The notes beneath the pieces are model-generated. The model had not been told where the DNA came from. It saw only the letters and a list, made by a program, of their open reading frames with translations, and made no database searches. 64,000 nucleotides of DNA, from assembly GCA_025916135.1 (NCBI GenBank), contig CP104793.1, positions 1 to 64,000 of the forward strand, in the 5' to 3' direction. Each line of letters starts with the position of its first letter. Positions within the stretch are counted from its first letter, which is position 1. This document shows positions 20,676 to 29,390 of the stretch, piece by piece. The position numbers were made by a program, and so were the translations under genes. The DNA comes from Rhodobacteraceae bacterium D3-12. Its GTDB lineage: Bacteria > Pseudomonadota > Alphaproteobacteria > Rhodobacterales > Rhodobacteraceae.

Positions 20676-22826
20676 ATGCAGTTGATCAGAAAGTCAGCAC
20701 TTGGCGTGCTAATTTCAATGGTTCCGGGGGCTGCTTTGCCCGAAACCCTGCTGACCTATTCCAAGAATATGTATGGCACGCCCGGTGGTCTTGTGGATAT
20801 GCCGTCCGCGGAAATGGCGCGGGATGGCGAGTTGAGCACCACGATCTCGCATTTTGGCGGCACGACGAAGACCACGCTGACGTTTCAGATATTGCCGCGC
20901 CTGACCGGGTCATTCCGCTATTCGGCGCTTAAGAACTATAAGCCGGGCCGGGGTGGCGCGAATGCCTATCCGAACTCAAGCTATTATGATCGCTCGTTTG
21001 ACTTGAAGTATCTGCTTGTGACTGAAGGAAAATATCGCCCGGCTGTTGCGGTGGGTTTTCGCGACTTTATCGGAACCGGGCTTTATTCTTCGGAGTATTT
21101 GGTGGCGACAAAATCCATCGGTCCAAGGCTTAGGCTGACGGGTGGTTTCGGCTGGGGCCGACTTGGCAGTTTTGACAGCTTTAGTTCGACCGGCACGCGC
21201 CCTGCATCAGGGGCGATCGGGTCGGGTGGGAACCTGCGGACAGACCGGTGGTTTCGCGGCCCGGTTTCTGCCTTTGGCGGGGTAAGCTATCAGGCGACTG
21301 ATCGATTGAAGTTTACGGCCGAGTATTCGACCGATGCCTATGTCGAGGAACAGGGCGGCGGGCAAGACCCGGGCGCGACCATGTTTCAGCGCAAGAGCCC
21401 GTGGAATTTCGGGGTCGATTACAAGCTGGGCGATATGGTGAATTTCGGGGCCTATTACCTGTATGGGTCTGAAATTGGCATGCGGGTGACGTTGGCTTTG
21501 GATGCCAAGGGGTCGCCCGTTCCCGGTGGGTCCGAAACTGCGCCTTTGCCGGTTGCGGTAAGGCCTAAGTTTTCGGCGCGTGATCTGGGCTGGACCACGA
21601 CGCCGGGGCGCCCCGAAGCTGTGCGCACGGATGTCGCCAAGGCGTTGTCAAACGAAGGTATGGTTCTCGAAGGTATGAAGCTTGACGGGAACCGAGTTCG
21701 GATTGTGATGCGCAATCCACGCTATGATCGGGACGCGCAGGCGTTTGGACGTGCGGCACGGGTTTTGACACGGGTTTTGCCAAACTCTGTCGAAGAATTC
21801 ACCATCGCGCAGAGCTATAACGGGATGCCCACTGGCGCGGTGACCATGACGCGCAGTGACATCGAAAAGCTTGAAAATGCGCCAGCCGTAAACATGCTGG
21901 ACCGGGTGACATTCAGCGGCGGTGCGGGGTCGTGGGACGGAATAACCCCAGTTGAGGGCGCCTATCCCAGATTGGCGTGGAGTTTTGGCCCCTATACCAA
22001 GTTGAGCGTATTTGACCCCGACAACCCTGTGCGGGTTGATTTGGGATTGAAGCTGGACGCGGATTACCACATCGCGCGGGGTTGGGTTTTGTCAGGTGCG
22101 GTGACCGTGAAGGGCGCAGGCAACGTGGGCGATCAGGTGCCGGGGCGAAACACGACAGGTGCGGGACCGGGAACGCTTCCGCCTGTGCGCTCTGATGCGG
22201 CATTGTATTCGCGCGGCAACGACCCGCGGATCGAGTATCTGACCTTGGCCAAATACGGACGGTTGGGCGAAGATTGGTACACTCGGGTGACAGTTGGATA
22301 CCTCGAGTCGATGTACGCTGGGGTCTCGGGTGAGGTTTTGTGGAAGCCGGCCAGCAGCCGCTTGGCCTTTGGCGCAGAGCTTAACTATGTGGCCAAGCGC
22401 GATTATGATCAGTTGTTTGGCGTGCAAAGCTATAACATCGCGACCGGCCACGTATCGACCTACTACGATTTCGGCAACGGGTTTCATGGTCAGCTTGACG
22501 TGGGACGTTATCTTGCCGGGGATTGGGGCGCGACCGTTGCGATTGATCGCGAGTTCGGCAACGGTTGGAAGGTTGGTGCCTTTGTAACCAAGACGAATGT
22601 GTCCGCCGCCGCCTTTGGCGAAGGATCGTTTGACAAGGGTATCCGCTTTACGATGCCGATGAGTTGGGCGATTGGCTCGCCGTCGAAGAAAACCAACAAG
22701 ATTATTGTCCGATCGCTGTCGCGAAACGGCGGGGCGCGTTTGAGTGTAAACGGTCGTCTGTATGAGGCGGTGCGTGGCACCCATCGGCCGGAAATGGCCA
22801 AAACATGGGGGAGGTTCTGGAGATGA
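20676..22826 (+). CDS. YjbH-domain outer-membrane protein (exopolysaccharide export)
   Basis: A 716-residue protein resembling YjbH/GfcD outer-membrane barrel proteins of exopolysaccharide or group 4 capsule systems. It has an N-terminal signal peptide (about residues 1-22, cut near GAALPETLL), the family opening YGTPGGLVDMPSAEMARDGE, and long runs of alternating aromatic and polar residues typical of beta strands (FRYSALKNYKPGRGG, FGVDYKLGDMVNFGAYYLYG). The C-terminal third carries KYGRLGEDWYTRVTVGYLES and GFHGQLDVGRYLAGDWGATV. Its stop overlaps the start of the lipoprotein gene that follows (ATGA). No glycosyltransferase genes adjoin it here. Confidence 0.87.
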   Translation: MQLIRKSALGVLISMVPGAALPETLLTYSKNMYGTPGGLVDMPSAEMARDGELSTTISHFGGTTKTTLTFQILPRLTGSFRYSALKNYKPGRGGANAYPNSSYYDRSFDLKYLLVTEGKYRPAVAVGFRDFIGTGLYSSEYLVATKSIGPRLRLTGGFGWGRLGSFDSFSSTGTRPASGAIGSGGNLRTDRWFRGPVSAFGGVSYQATDRLKFTAEYSTDAYVEEQGGGQDPGATMFQRKSPWNFGVDYKLGDMVNFGAYYLYGSEIGMRVTLALDAKGSPVPGGSETAPLPVAVRPKFSARDLGWTTTPGRPEAVRTDVAKALSNEGMVLEGMKLDGNRVRIVMRNPRYDRDAQAFGRAARVLTRVLPNSVEEFTIAQSYNGMPTGAVTMTRSDIEKLENAPAVNMLDRVTFSGGAGSWDGITPVEGAYPRLAWSFGPYTKLSVFDPDNPVRVDLGLKLDADYHIARGWVLSGAVTVKGAGNVGDQVPGRNTTGAGPGTLPPVRSDAALYSRGNDPRIEYLTLAKYGRLGEDWYTRVTVGYLESMYAGVSGEVLWKPASSRLAFGAELNYVAKRDYDQLFGVQSYNIATGHVSTYYDFGNGFHGQLDVGRYLAGDWGATVAIDREFGNGWKVGAFVTKTNVSAAAFGEGSFDKGIRFTMPMSWAIGSPSKKTNKIIVRSLSRNGGARLSVNGRLYEAVRGTHRPEMAKTWGRFWR

Positions 22827-23497
22827 GCAGCATGTTGCGAGCGATTACTGTTCTTGTCGCGCTGGCTGTGCTGGCCGGATGCGGGAACCGAACGGATCAG
22901 GGCGTGTTTCTGAAAACGGCACGCGGTGGCGGGCTTAAGAAAGCCGGTCAGGGAAGTGCACCCAGTCAGGAACAGTTGGCGGCGGCGATACAGGGCGCTT
23001 TGACAGCGACCGACCTTCCGGTGGCTCTTGCGGTGGTGGAGGGGCGCAATGCGACCGCGCTTTTGACCCGGATTGAGACGAATGGGGCCTATCAGACATG
23101 GGGCACGCCGGACCGGCGGACGGTGACAACGCGCGGCGGTGTCGTGACGGCGACGCGTGGGCTGGGCAACGATATTATGTCGTCTACGGTTTCGGACAGT
23201 CTGGCCTTGATCTCGGCGCGCAAGGCGGGCTCGGCGACGCGGATTATGCGATATCTTGACGGTGGGAATGCGACCGTGGAGTTGGTTGCCACATGTCAGT
23301 ATTCAAAAGGCGGTACGCAGCGTATTTCAGCCGGTGAATTGAAGAACGTTGCCACGACCAAAATCACCGAAACCTGTTCCGCCGGAGAGCGGAGCTTTAC
23401 CAATACATATCTTGTGGATGGTCGAGGGACGCCGGTTCAGTCGCGCCAGTGGCTGAACCCGGTCAGCGGACACATTCTTTTGCAGCGCCTGCGGTGA
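22823..23497 (+). CDS. YjbF-like lipoprotein
   Basis: A 224-residue lipoprotein of the YjbF/GfcB type, a partner of YjbH in exopolysaccharide secretion. The lipobox VLAGCG at about residues 17-22 follows a short hydrophobic leader. GGGAGGTT precedes the ATG at 22823, which overlaps the yjbH-like stop; an in-frame ATG at 22805 is less well placed. Conserved-looking features are TPDRRTVTTRGGVVTATRGL near residue 95 with LGNDIMSS after it, and a paired-Cys segment (CQYSKGG ... TETCSAGERSFTNTY). It is probably anchored to the outer membrane. Confidence 0.85.
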   Translation: MSSMLRAITVLVALAVLAGCGNRTDQGVFLKTARGGGLKKAGQGSAPSQEQLAAAIQGALTATDLPVALAVVEGRNATALLTRIETNGAYQTWGTPDRRTVTTRGGVVTATRGLGNDIMSSTVSDSLALISARKAGSATRIMRYLDGGNATVELVATCQYSKGGTQRISAGELKNVATTKITETCSAGERSFTNTYLVDGRGTPVQSRQWLNPVSGHILLQRLR

Positions 23498-23508
23498 GTG
23501 TTCATAAA

Positions 23509-23536
23509 AAAATGGCGGCCTAAAGGCCGCCATTTT
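23509..23536. terminator. Bidirectional terminator
   Basis: AAAATGGCGGCC and GGCCGCCATTTT form a perfect 12-bp stem with a TAAA loop. It sits between the convergent lipoprotein gene and the small exported-protein gene, flanked by A-rich and T-rich bases on both sides. Confidence 0.88.
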
Positions 23537-23573
23537 CATAGCTTAAACACATCCGGCAAAAGCCGGTGTGAAA

Positions 23574-23771
23574 TTAGCTGTCGTCCGACGTGGTGATCGC
23601 GATGGCGAGGGCAACAGCAGCAACAGCTGCAACGCCAGCACCAGCCGCGCCCAGACCCAGGGCACCCTGTGTCGAAACGAACGGATCTTGAGTTTTGGTT
23701 TCAGCAGCAACCGGTGCGGCGGTTGCCACGGCCAGAGCAGCAGCAGCTGCAATGATCGAAAGCTTGTTCAT
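23574..23771 (-). CDS. Small exported Ala/Gly-rich protein (YjbE/GfcA-like position)
   Basis: A 65-residue protein with a clear signal peptide (MNKLSIIAAAAALAVATAAP, cut near AAETKTQ). The mature part is one hydrophobic Ala/Gly/Val stretch ending in TTSDDS. GGAGATT lies just before the ATG. E. coli YjbE is also a tiny exported Ala-rich protein encoded with yjbF and yjbH, so this may be a functional analogue. Here the gene is convergent rather than in the operon, and sequence similarity to YjbE is too weak to decide. Confidence 0.7.
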   Translation of the reverse strand: MNKLSIIAAAAALAVATAAPVAAETKTQDPFVSTQGALGLGAAGAGVAAVAAVALAIAITTSDDS

Positions 23772-24095
23772 AATAATCTCCAAACCACAGTTAAGCCGAC
23801 CAAAATCGGCACGACCGGCACCTGTATCGCACAAATTGCCCTCAGTTGAAATAGAAATTGAGGTAATCCTGTAGAAATGGGACCTGCTGAGCGAGGCCGA
23901 ACCCGCTCTGTGCAATCCGTTGAAAAGCATGGACATTGTGTGCTTTTGACGCGCGCTCGCGGTTGCACTTGTTGGAATTAGGATCGTCTTGTTGCTGCGG
24001 TGCAACATGGACTTGAAATGGCAAAACGAGGGAGGGCTTTGTGCCGGTGCCGCGGTGTGCGGCCTTACCGATTCGCGCCGGTGGCTGCGCTAAGC
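23772..24095. other. Gene-free region upstream of the small exported protein
   Basis: About 320 bases with no supportable gene. It should hold the promoter of the small exported-protein gene and the 3' untranslated end of the kinase-like gene. No strong hairpin or repeat was seen. Confidence 0.4.
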
Positions 24096-24983
24096 CTAGT
24101 CTTGAAGGGCAGCTAGTTCGAGCGTCATTGCGGCGTGATACTCCTCTGCTCCGTTTTCGTATCGCCACAAACAATAGGCCGCCATGCGCCAATGATACCA
24201 AGGGGTAAGGGCATGGTGGCGTTGGATCAGGTTTGCATCGGTGAAGCTTTTGAGGAAGGATTCCTCTTGGGCTTTGGTCAATACGGCGCCGCGATAGATG
24301 AGTTGCATTGCGGGCGACAAAAAGATCGCCAGATCATTCACCGGGTCGCCGCGCATAGGACATTGCCAGTCGATGAAAACAATCCGATCAGTATTGGTGA
24401 TCAAGTTGCCGGGAACCGGATCGCCATGCAGCAGGCAATCTACCCCGCTCGCGGGAACCTGAGAGGTGGGTCTTAAGTCTGCGATGGTGTGCGCTTTAGC
24501 GTGTTTGCAGGCCTTTAGAATTGCCAATGTTTGTTTGGTTAACTCTGCGCTGCCATCGGGCGCGCGGGGGAGTGAGGGCAGCAGGGGGGCATCGTGCAGT
24601 TGTTCGAAGGCGCGTGCCGCTTTGCTTGTCTCGTCATGCCAAGTGCTGCCGTCAATATGTGAGTAAACCAACACAGGCCCATGCGGGAGGTGTAGAAAAT
24701 CCAGCAAGTCGGGCGCAAGCGCCGTGCCGTGAAGGTGGCGCAGAACCCGTTCCTCATCATCGGGCGAGTTTGGGAAAAGTGGGTTGTTGCCCGGTTTTGT
24801 GTAGCTTTTGATCACGATAGGGCCGTTGACCGTATCGGCGCGCCAAAGGTGATTTGTTCGTCCGCCAGTCAGGGGAACAACCTTGGATGTGGGAGAAATG
24901 ATTTGCCGCGAGAAGAGAGCTTCACGCAAGGGAGCGGGCATATTCGGGGAGCCAGCAATTGGTGCTTGTGAAGGCCCGGGCAT
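24096..24983 (-). CDS. APH/choline-kinase-family phosphotransferase
   Basis: A 295-residue kinase-fold enzyme of the aminoglycoside phosphotransferase / choline kinase superfamily. Visible parts: the nucleotide loop LTGGRTNHLWRADT near residue 38, the ATP lysine in IVIKSYTKPG near 56, the catalytic loop CLLHGDPVPGNLI near 183 (Brenner motif HGDxxxxN), and the metal-binding FIDWQCPMRGDPVNDLAIFL near 200. The form resembles choline- or thiamine-kinase relatives more than antibiotic enzymes, but the substrate is not readable. The start could be the internal ATG at residue 15. Confidence 0.82.
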   Translation of the reverse strand: MPGPSQAPIAGSPNMPAPLREALFSRQIISPTSKVVPLTGGRTNHLWRADTVNGPIVIKSYTKPGNNPLFPNSPDDEERVLRHLHGTALAPDLLDFLHLPHGPVLVYSHIDGSTWHDETSKAARAFEQLHDAPLLPSLPRAPDGSAELTKQTLAILKACKHAKAHTIADLRPTSQVPASGVDCLLHGDPVPGNLITNTDRIVFIDWQCPMRGDPVNDLAIFLSPAMQLIYRGAVLTKAQEESFLKSFTDANLIQRHHALTPWYHWRMAAYCLWRYENGAEEYHAAMTLELAALQD

Positions 24984-25106
24984 TGCGGCGTTTCCCTACG
25001 CATATCTGGCGACATTGATGCAAGGCGGCGCACGGCCGTTTTGCGAACCTGTATCGACCTACTTGAGTAAGAGGGGCCAATCAATAGCGGGCTTGGGTAT
25101 GCGCAT

Positions 25107-25793
25107 TCAGATGGGATTGCGAAGTGCGGTGACATCGGAGGCATAAACGGGCACGCCGCCATCCAGCATCAGGACCATAACACCGTCGACGTTTTGCGCC
25201 TCGGTCACATTGGCATAATGCTCTACCGGAGTGGTGCCAATGGCTTCACCCTTGGCGAAATTTTCCACCTCGAAGCCATAAACGCCATTCGCAAGAGGGC
25301 TGCCATTGGCGCCGACACCGGCCCAGACGATGTCATCACCGCTGAGGTTGATTGCTTCGCGAGAGACTTCTGTGCCGGTTGCGTCGCGCACCACGAGCCA
25401 TGCTTCGTCGGCAAGCACGGCGGAGCGGGGAGAGAGCGTAACGGGGCTCCCATCGAAGTTGATCGGCGCGGTGGTGCGGGCGTCCATACCAACCCATCCG
25501 GCAAGTTGGGAAATGCTTGTGCTGGACATCTGAGAAATCATGCTGGTCAGCAAGTCGTTGGTTAGCACCTGCTGTTCCACCGAAGAGAAGGTGGCGAGTT
25601 GCACCGCGTAATCAGAGCTATCAATCGGATTGAGCGGATCTTGGTTTGTCATTTGCGCGGTCATCATTTGCAGAAAGGTCTGGAAATCTGAGCTGATGAC
25701 TTTTTGGCCCGAGGTCGTGGCGTTAGCAGCGGCGGCTGATTGGGCTGCGGCTGCGGAGGCGGCGGAGGCTGTTGGGGTGACGATGTTGGCCAT
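25107..25793 (-). CDS. flgD: Flagellar hook capping protein FlgD
   Basis: FlgD caps the growing hook and lets FlgE subunits assemble. The 228-residue protein has an Ala/Ser-rich N-terminus and the family signature FQTFLQMMTAQMTNQDPLNP near residue 38 followed by IDSSDYAVQLATFSSVEQQ. The C-terminal half has the FlgD Ig/Tudor-like strands (AWLVVRDATGTEVSREAINL, GVYGFEVENFAKGE). fliK lies 25 bases upstream on the same strand, so the two probably form one operon. Confidence 0.93.
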   Translation of the reverse strand: MANIVTPTASAASAAAAQSAAAANATTSGQKVISSDFQTFLQMMTAQMTNQDPLNPIDSSDYAVQLATFSSVEQQVLTNDLLTSMISQMSSTSISQLAGWVGMDARTTAPINFDGSPVTLSPRSAVLADEAWLVVRDATGTEVSREAINLSGDDIVWAGVGANGSPLANGVYGFEVENFAKGEAIGTTPVEHYANVTEAQNVDGVMVLMLDGGVPVYASDVTALRNPI

Positions 25794-25818
25794 TTGAGGA
25801 GGCTCCTTTCAGGTCGGC

Positions 25819-27474
25819 TTAGAATCGCAGATCCAGCCCGCTTTGGGTGGGCGATTGAGGGTGAGATCCGCTGATCGATTCTTGTTGTTTGGACCCGGAC
25901 AGTTCCGGTTTGGGGGTGCCTTGCCCGTCGTCATGCTGAGGGCTGTTCTGATCGGCGTTACCCTGAGGAGATGATCCGAAGGTGAAGGTGACATCATCAT
26001 ACCCAAGCTCTTGGAATTCAGTTTCGAGCTGGCTGATGTGGCGGCGCATCAAGTCGAGAGTTTCGCCGCGTTCTGCCACGATTGAGACAGTCATCGCAGT
26101 TTCACCCGGCGACAGAAGCAACCGCACGCGGCCAAGCTCTTCTGGGTGCAGGCGCAGTTCTATAGCGCGGTTTTCCTGCTTCGGGGTGGATGCAATTTGC
26201 ATCGCTACTTGGCGCGCGAGCTCTGTTTGGCGCGTTGGCAGGGCGCTTGGCTGTGATGGGGTGGGCGTTTCTGACCTAAGTGGTTCTGAGGTCGGTGAAA
26301 TGCTGAATTCTAGCTGGCTTTGGCTGTCCTTGTTGGGGATGGCGAGAGGGCCGGGGTTCGGGAACGGATTGGGTGGCGTTGTCTCCTTGGGGGTTGTCGT
26401 CGCATTGGCCGTTTCCAAACTTCTGCTGGAGTTTGCCATGGGAGAGGGAGAGCTCTTGGACGCGTGGCTACTTTCTGCCGCTACACCAGTTTTTGCGGAA
26501 GGTGTCATGCTTGGCAGGGTTGGCTCTGCAAGTAGCGGCAGTTTCTGCGGCTCGACTTTTGGAAGGGGGGCAGCCGTATTAGGCGTGATACTGGCGGGCT
26601 GTGGTGTGCTTGGGCCTGATAGCGTTGTTTCGAGCGTGGCGGGCGCATGGACAACGGGTGCTGTTTGCGGGAGTTCAGGTTTGGCTGCGTCGTTTTGAGC
26701 GACAATGCTTGTCAACGGCGTGTTCAAGACAGGCGTATTTTGGACGGGAGTATTTGGGACGGGAGTTAATTGAGCTGACGCATTTGGCTGTGCGGCCTTG
26801 CCATCGGCAGAGGTGGGCGTTTGAGGGGTGGATTTGCGGGAAGCTTCCAATTGGTTTGGAGGCGGGCGAAGGGCCTTTTCTGTAGGAAGGTTGGCTTGGA
26901 GATCGGGACGCGCAGTCGCAGCGTGTGTTTGGCCCAGCTCTAGTGTCGCGGACTGCGGCGCAGAGGTTTTCTGATTGGTTTTCAATGCGGGTAAGTCGGC
27001 TTCTAAGAGTTGCTGCGCTTGGGGTGCTGCGGGCGTATTTGCTTTGCTGAGCGGAGTAACGGCAGCGCTAAAGCTCTCACGGTGGTTATTGTGGTGTGCT
27101 TGGTCTGCATTGGGGATGGTGATTGGGGGGGCGACGATTGCGGGCTCAACGATCTTCGTCAAAGGAGGGGCTTGGATTTCAGCCTCAAGGGGCTGCTGTA
27201 AGGTGGTGTCAGCGTCTTCGATTTCGGAGGGCTGCAAGGCGGTTTCCTGCAGACCTTCAGTGTCCTGTTGATCTGGCTCTGGTGATTGCTCTGAGGCAGA
27301 TGGCGCCAAAGGCTCAACCTTAGGCGCTGACGAAGGTGCAGTGTGCAGGGCTGCAAAGATTTCACCAAATGCATGTGCAGTCGCCGAGCGTCCGGAAACC
27401 GCCGCCAGAGCAACAGGTTGCTTGGCAAGAGTATGCTGTGCATCGGTGGTTTGCAGTAGCTGGATATCGGTCAT
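25819..27474 (-). CDS. fliK: Flagellar hook-length control protein FliK
   Basis: FliK measures hook length and triggers the export-specificity switch. The 551-residue protein is low-complexity, Pro/Thr/Gln/Ala-rich over about residues 40-400, typical of the secreted ruler region, including a run of similar short units (TPVPNTPVQNTPVLNTPLT). The conserved C-terminal domain covers about residues 410-510: ARQVAMQIASTPKQENRAIE then LRLHPEELGRVRLLLSPGE and LMRRHISQLETEFQELGYDD. It is divergent from the flgJ-like gene across a 112-base gap that should carry flagellar promoters. Confidence 0.92.
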   Translation of the reverse strand: MTDIQLLQTTDAQHTLAKQPVALAAVSGRSATAHAFGEIFAALHTAPSSAPKVEPLAPSASEQSPEPDQQDTEGLQETALQPSEIEDADTTLQQPLEAEIQAPPLTKIVEPAIVAPPITIPNADQAHHNNHRESFSAAVTPLSKANTPAAPQAQQLLEADLPALKTNQKTSAPQSATLELGQTHAATARPDLQANLPTEKALRPPPNQLEASRKSTPQTPTSADGKAAQPNASAQLTPVPNTPVQNTPVLNTPLTSIVAQNDAAKPELPQTAPVVHAPATLETTLSGPSTPQPASITPNTAAPLPKVEPQKLPLLAEPTLPSMTPSAKTGVAAESSHASKSSPSPMANSSRSLETANATTTPKETTPPNPFPNPGPLAIPNKDSQSQLEFSISPTSEPLRSETPTPSQPSALPTRQTELARQVAMQIASTPKQENRAIELRLHPEELGRVRLLLSPGETAMTVSIVAERGETLDLMRRHISQLETEFQELGYDDVTFTFGSSPQGNADQNSPQHDDGQGTPKPELSGSKQQESISGSHPQSPTQSGLDLRF

Positions 27475-27586
27475 AGCGGCCTCGAGAATTCTTCCTCAAC
27501 TTCTCTACTATCGCTGTTTCTGGTTACCGGTTCTTTACCGATATCTGCGCTTATTGGGAAAAGTCCCTTGAATTGGAGGTATTCCC

Positions 27587-27821
27587 GTGACCGTTTTTTC
27601 ACCAATCCCGGCAACGCCACCGGCACAGTATAACGGCCAGGGGGCGAGCCCACGTGATTCAAAAATCATGGCGGCAGCGCAAAATTTGGAAGCGACGTTT
27701 TTATCGGAAATGCTGAAGGCGGCTGGGTTTGGAAAGTCGCGAGGAGCGTTTGGGGGCGGCGCTGGCGAAGACCAGTTCGCTTCCTTCCTGCGCGATGCGC
27801 AGGCGCAGGAAATGGTTAAGG
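27587..27821 (+). pseudogene. flgJ: flgJ-like rod-binding protein gene, 3' end lost at an IS element
   Basis: The first 78 or so codons match small rod-binding proteins related to the N-terminal domain of FlgJ: SKIMAAAQNLEATFLSEMLK near residue 25 and FGGGAGEDQFASFLRDAQAQ near residue 53. The family normally continues with a Gly-rich helix, often AGGIGL-like, for about 15-20 more residues. Here, after EMVK, the reading runs into the IS left end and stops at 27862 with 13 unrelated residues (SDVSTYGTDMRI). GGAGG lies upstream of the GTG start. The missing end is not found beyond the IS. Confidence 0.82.
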
Positions 27822-27906
27822 TGTCTGACGTCAGCACCTATGGGACAGATATGAGGATTTGAATAACGGAGGGTTTCTGGTTCATCGTAGCCTTTAAGGA
27901 GCGAAG

Positions 27907-28281
27907 ATGAACAAGAAGCCCGGAACATCGAAAGGCGCAGCTGACAAGCTGGTCAAAAACATCCGCCGCAAGACCCGCCAGACCTACTCGGCGGAGGAGA
28001 AGATCCGCATTGTTTTGGCCGGATTGCGCGGGGAGGAAAGCATCTCGGCGTTATGTCGCCGCGAGGGTATTTCTGACAGCCTGTATTACACTTGGTCGAA
28101 GGAATTCCTTGAGGCTGGAAAGCGTCGTCTTTCCGGCGACACGGCGCGTCAAGCGACATCGCCTGAGGTGAAGGAGTTGAGATCTGAGGCCATGGCCCTG
28201 AAGGAATGCGTGGCCGACCTCACCTTGGAAAACCGTCTGCTCAAAAAAAGCATGACAGGGGCTGGGGAGTTCGAGGAATGA
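27907..28281 (+). CDS. IS3-family transposase OrfA
   Basis: A 124-residue DNA-binding subunit with a helix-turn-helix (YSAEEKIRIVLAGLRGEESI, then SALCRREGISDSLYYTWSKE) and a leucine-zipper-like end (VKELRSEAMALKECVADLTL, ENRLLKK). Near its 3' end A7 followed by G (28243-28250) is a classic slippery site. A -1 shift there joins KK to KHDRGWGVRG in the orfB frame and would make the OrfAB transposase. The stop overlaps the orfB ATG (ATGA). Confidence 0.9.
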   Translation: MNKKPGTSKGAADKLVKNIRRKTRQTYSAEEKIRIVLAGLRGEESISALCRREGISDSLYYTWSKEFLEAGKRRLSGDTARQATSPEVKELRSEAMALKECVADLTLENRLLKKSMTGAGEFEE

Positions 28282-29258
28282 GGTATCCAGCAACCGAGAA
28301 GTTGGAGATCATTCGCACAGTTGAAGGGTCGCATCTGCCAACCAAGAAGACCCTTGATATGCTGGGCATCCCGCGCACCACATTTTACCGATGGTATGAC
28401 CGATATGTCGAAGGTGGCTTGGATGCCTTGGCAGATCGTTCGCCACGTCCAAAGTCGGTCTGGAACCGCATCCCTGATATCCGCCGTGACGATCTGATCG
28501 AGTTTGCGTTGGAGCATGAGGCACTGACCACACGCGAGCTGGCCGTTAAATATACCGATGAGAAGCGATATTTTGTCTCTGAATCATCGGTTTACCGCAT
28601 CCTGAAAGCCGCTGATCTGATTACTGCGCCGGACTACGTGGTGATCAAGGCCGCCGATGAGTTCACGGACAAGACCACCGCCATCAACCAGATGTGGCAG
28701 ACTGACTTCACCTACTTCAAGATCATTGGCTGGGGCTGGTATTACCTGTCCACCATCCTCGACGACTACAGCCGCTACATCATCGCCTGGAAGCTCTGCA
28801 CGAACATGCGGGCCGAGGATGTGACCAGCACGATCGAGCTGGCGCTTCAGGCATCGGGCTGCGACCAGGCCGTGGTCCGACACAAACCCCGTCTGCTCAG
28901 CGACAACGGATCCTGTTACATCTCTGGCGATCTGGCCAAATGGCTGGAGGATCAGAAGATGGACCACGTTCGCGGAGCGCCATTCCACCCGCAAACCCAA
29001 GGCAAAATAGAACGATGGCATCAGACCATGAAGAACCGTGTTCTGCTGGAGAATTACTACCTGCCCGGTGATCTCGAGCGACAGATCGGGGCCTTCGTCG
29101 ACTACTACAACAACCAGCGCTACCACGAGAGCCTGAATAACGTCACACCCGCCGACGTCTACTTTGGACGGGACAAAGCCATTCTGAGAGAAAGGGAGAA
29201 GATCAAGAAACTGACGATCCGACAACGCCGCTTGCAACATCAAAAACAAGCCGCATAA
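28278..29258 (+). CDS. IS3-family transposase OrfB (DDE integrase domain)
   Basis: A 326-residue catalytic subunit. It has an N-terminal helix-turn-helix (TKKTLDMLGIPRTTFYRWYD) and an rve-type DDE core: first Asp in MWQTDFTYFKIIGWGW, second Asp in RLLSDNGSCYISGDL, Glu in PQTQGKIERWHQTMKNR, and the C-terminal VDYYNNQRYHESLNNVTPAD. All three catalytic residues are intact, so the element may be active. It can start at its own ATG or be made as a fusion with OrfA by frameshifting. Confidence 0.93.
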   Translation: MRYPATEKLEIIRTVEGSHLPTKKTLDMLGIPRTTFYRWYDRYVEGGLDALADRSPRPKSVWNRIPDIRRDDLIEFALEHEALTTRELAVKYTDEKRYFVSESSVYRILKAADLITAPDYVVIKAADEFTDKTTAINQMWQTDFTYFKIIGWGWYYLSTILDDYSRYIIAWKLCTNMRAEDVTSTIELALQASGCDQAVVRHKPRLLSDNGSCYISGDLAKWLEDQKMDHVRGAPFHPQTQGKIERWHQTMKNRVLLENYYLPGDLERQIGAFVDYYNNQRYHESLNNVTPADVYFGRDKAILREREKIKKLTIRQRRLQHQKQAA

Positions 29259-29331
29259 TCAATCACGCAACCGAACCAGAGCCTCCAATGTTCAAGCCGC
29301 TCTGATGTCCCATTTTATATGACGACTGACA

Positions 29332-29390
29332 ATGCGTATTTCGAAGAACTGGAACATTCCGTGCCAAAGGAGACGAAAAATGCCGGTTGA
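29332..29390 (+). pseudogene. 3' remnant of a flagellar gene upstream of fliN
   Basis: Directly after the IS right end, one frame encodes AYFEELEHSVPKETKNAG and stops at 29388-29390, overlapping the fliN ATG by 11 bases. Such an overlap is normal between flagellar operon genes, so this is probably the C-terminal tail of the gene that once preceded fliN. fliH is a common neighbour, but that identity is a guess. Its frame does not continue any reading from the left side of the IS. Confidence 0.5.

Larger units (their letters stand above)
27822..29331 (+). mobile_element. IS3-family insertion sequence
   Basis: A 1510-bp element with the IS3 plan: short orfA, longer orfB in the -1 frame, and imperfect terminal inverted repeats. 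The left 26 bases (27822-27847) and the reverse complement of the right 26 bases (29306-29331) share TGTC at the tips, CGTCA inside and ATGGGACA at the inner end, 18 of 26 identical. No direct repeat is visible at the flanks (AAGG on the left, ATGC on the right). That argues for a rearrangement after insertion rather than one simple insertion. Confidence 0.88.

Noticed and set aside
27815-29334. AATG on both sides of the IS as a target duplication
   Set aside because: It does not abut the inverted-repeat tips (TGTC...GACA); the bases next to the tips differ (AAGG and ATGC).
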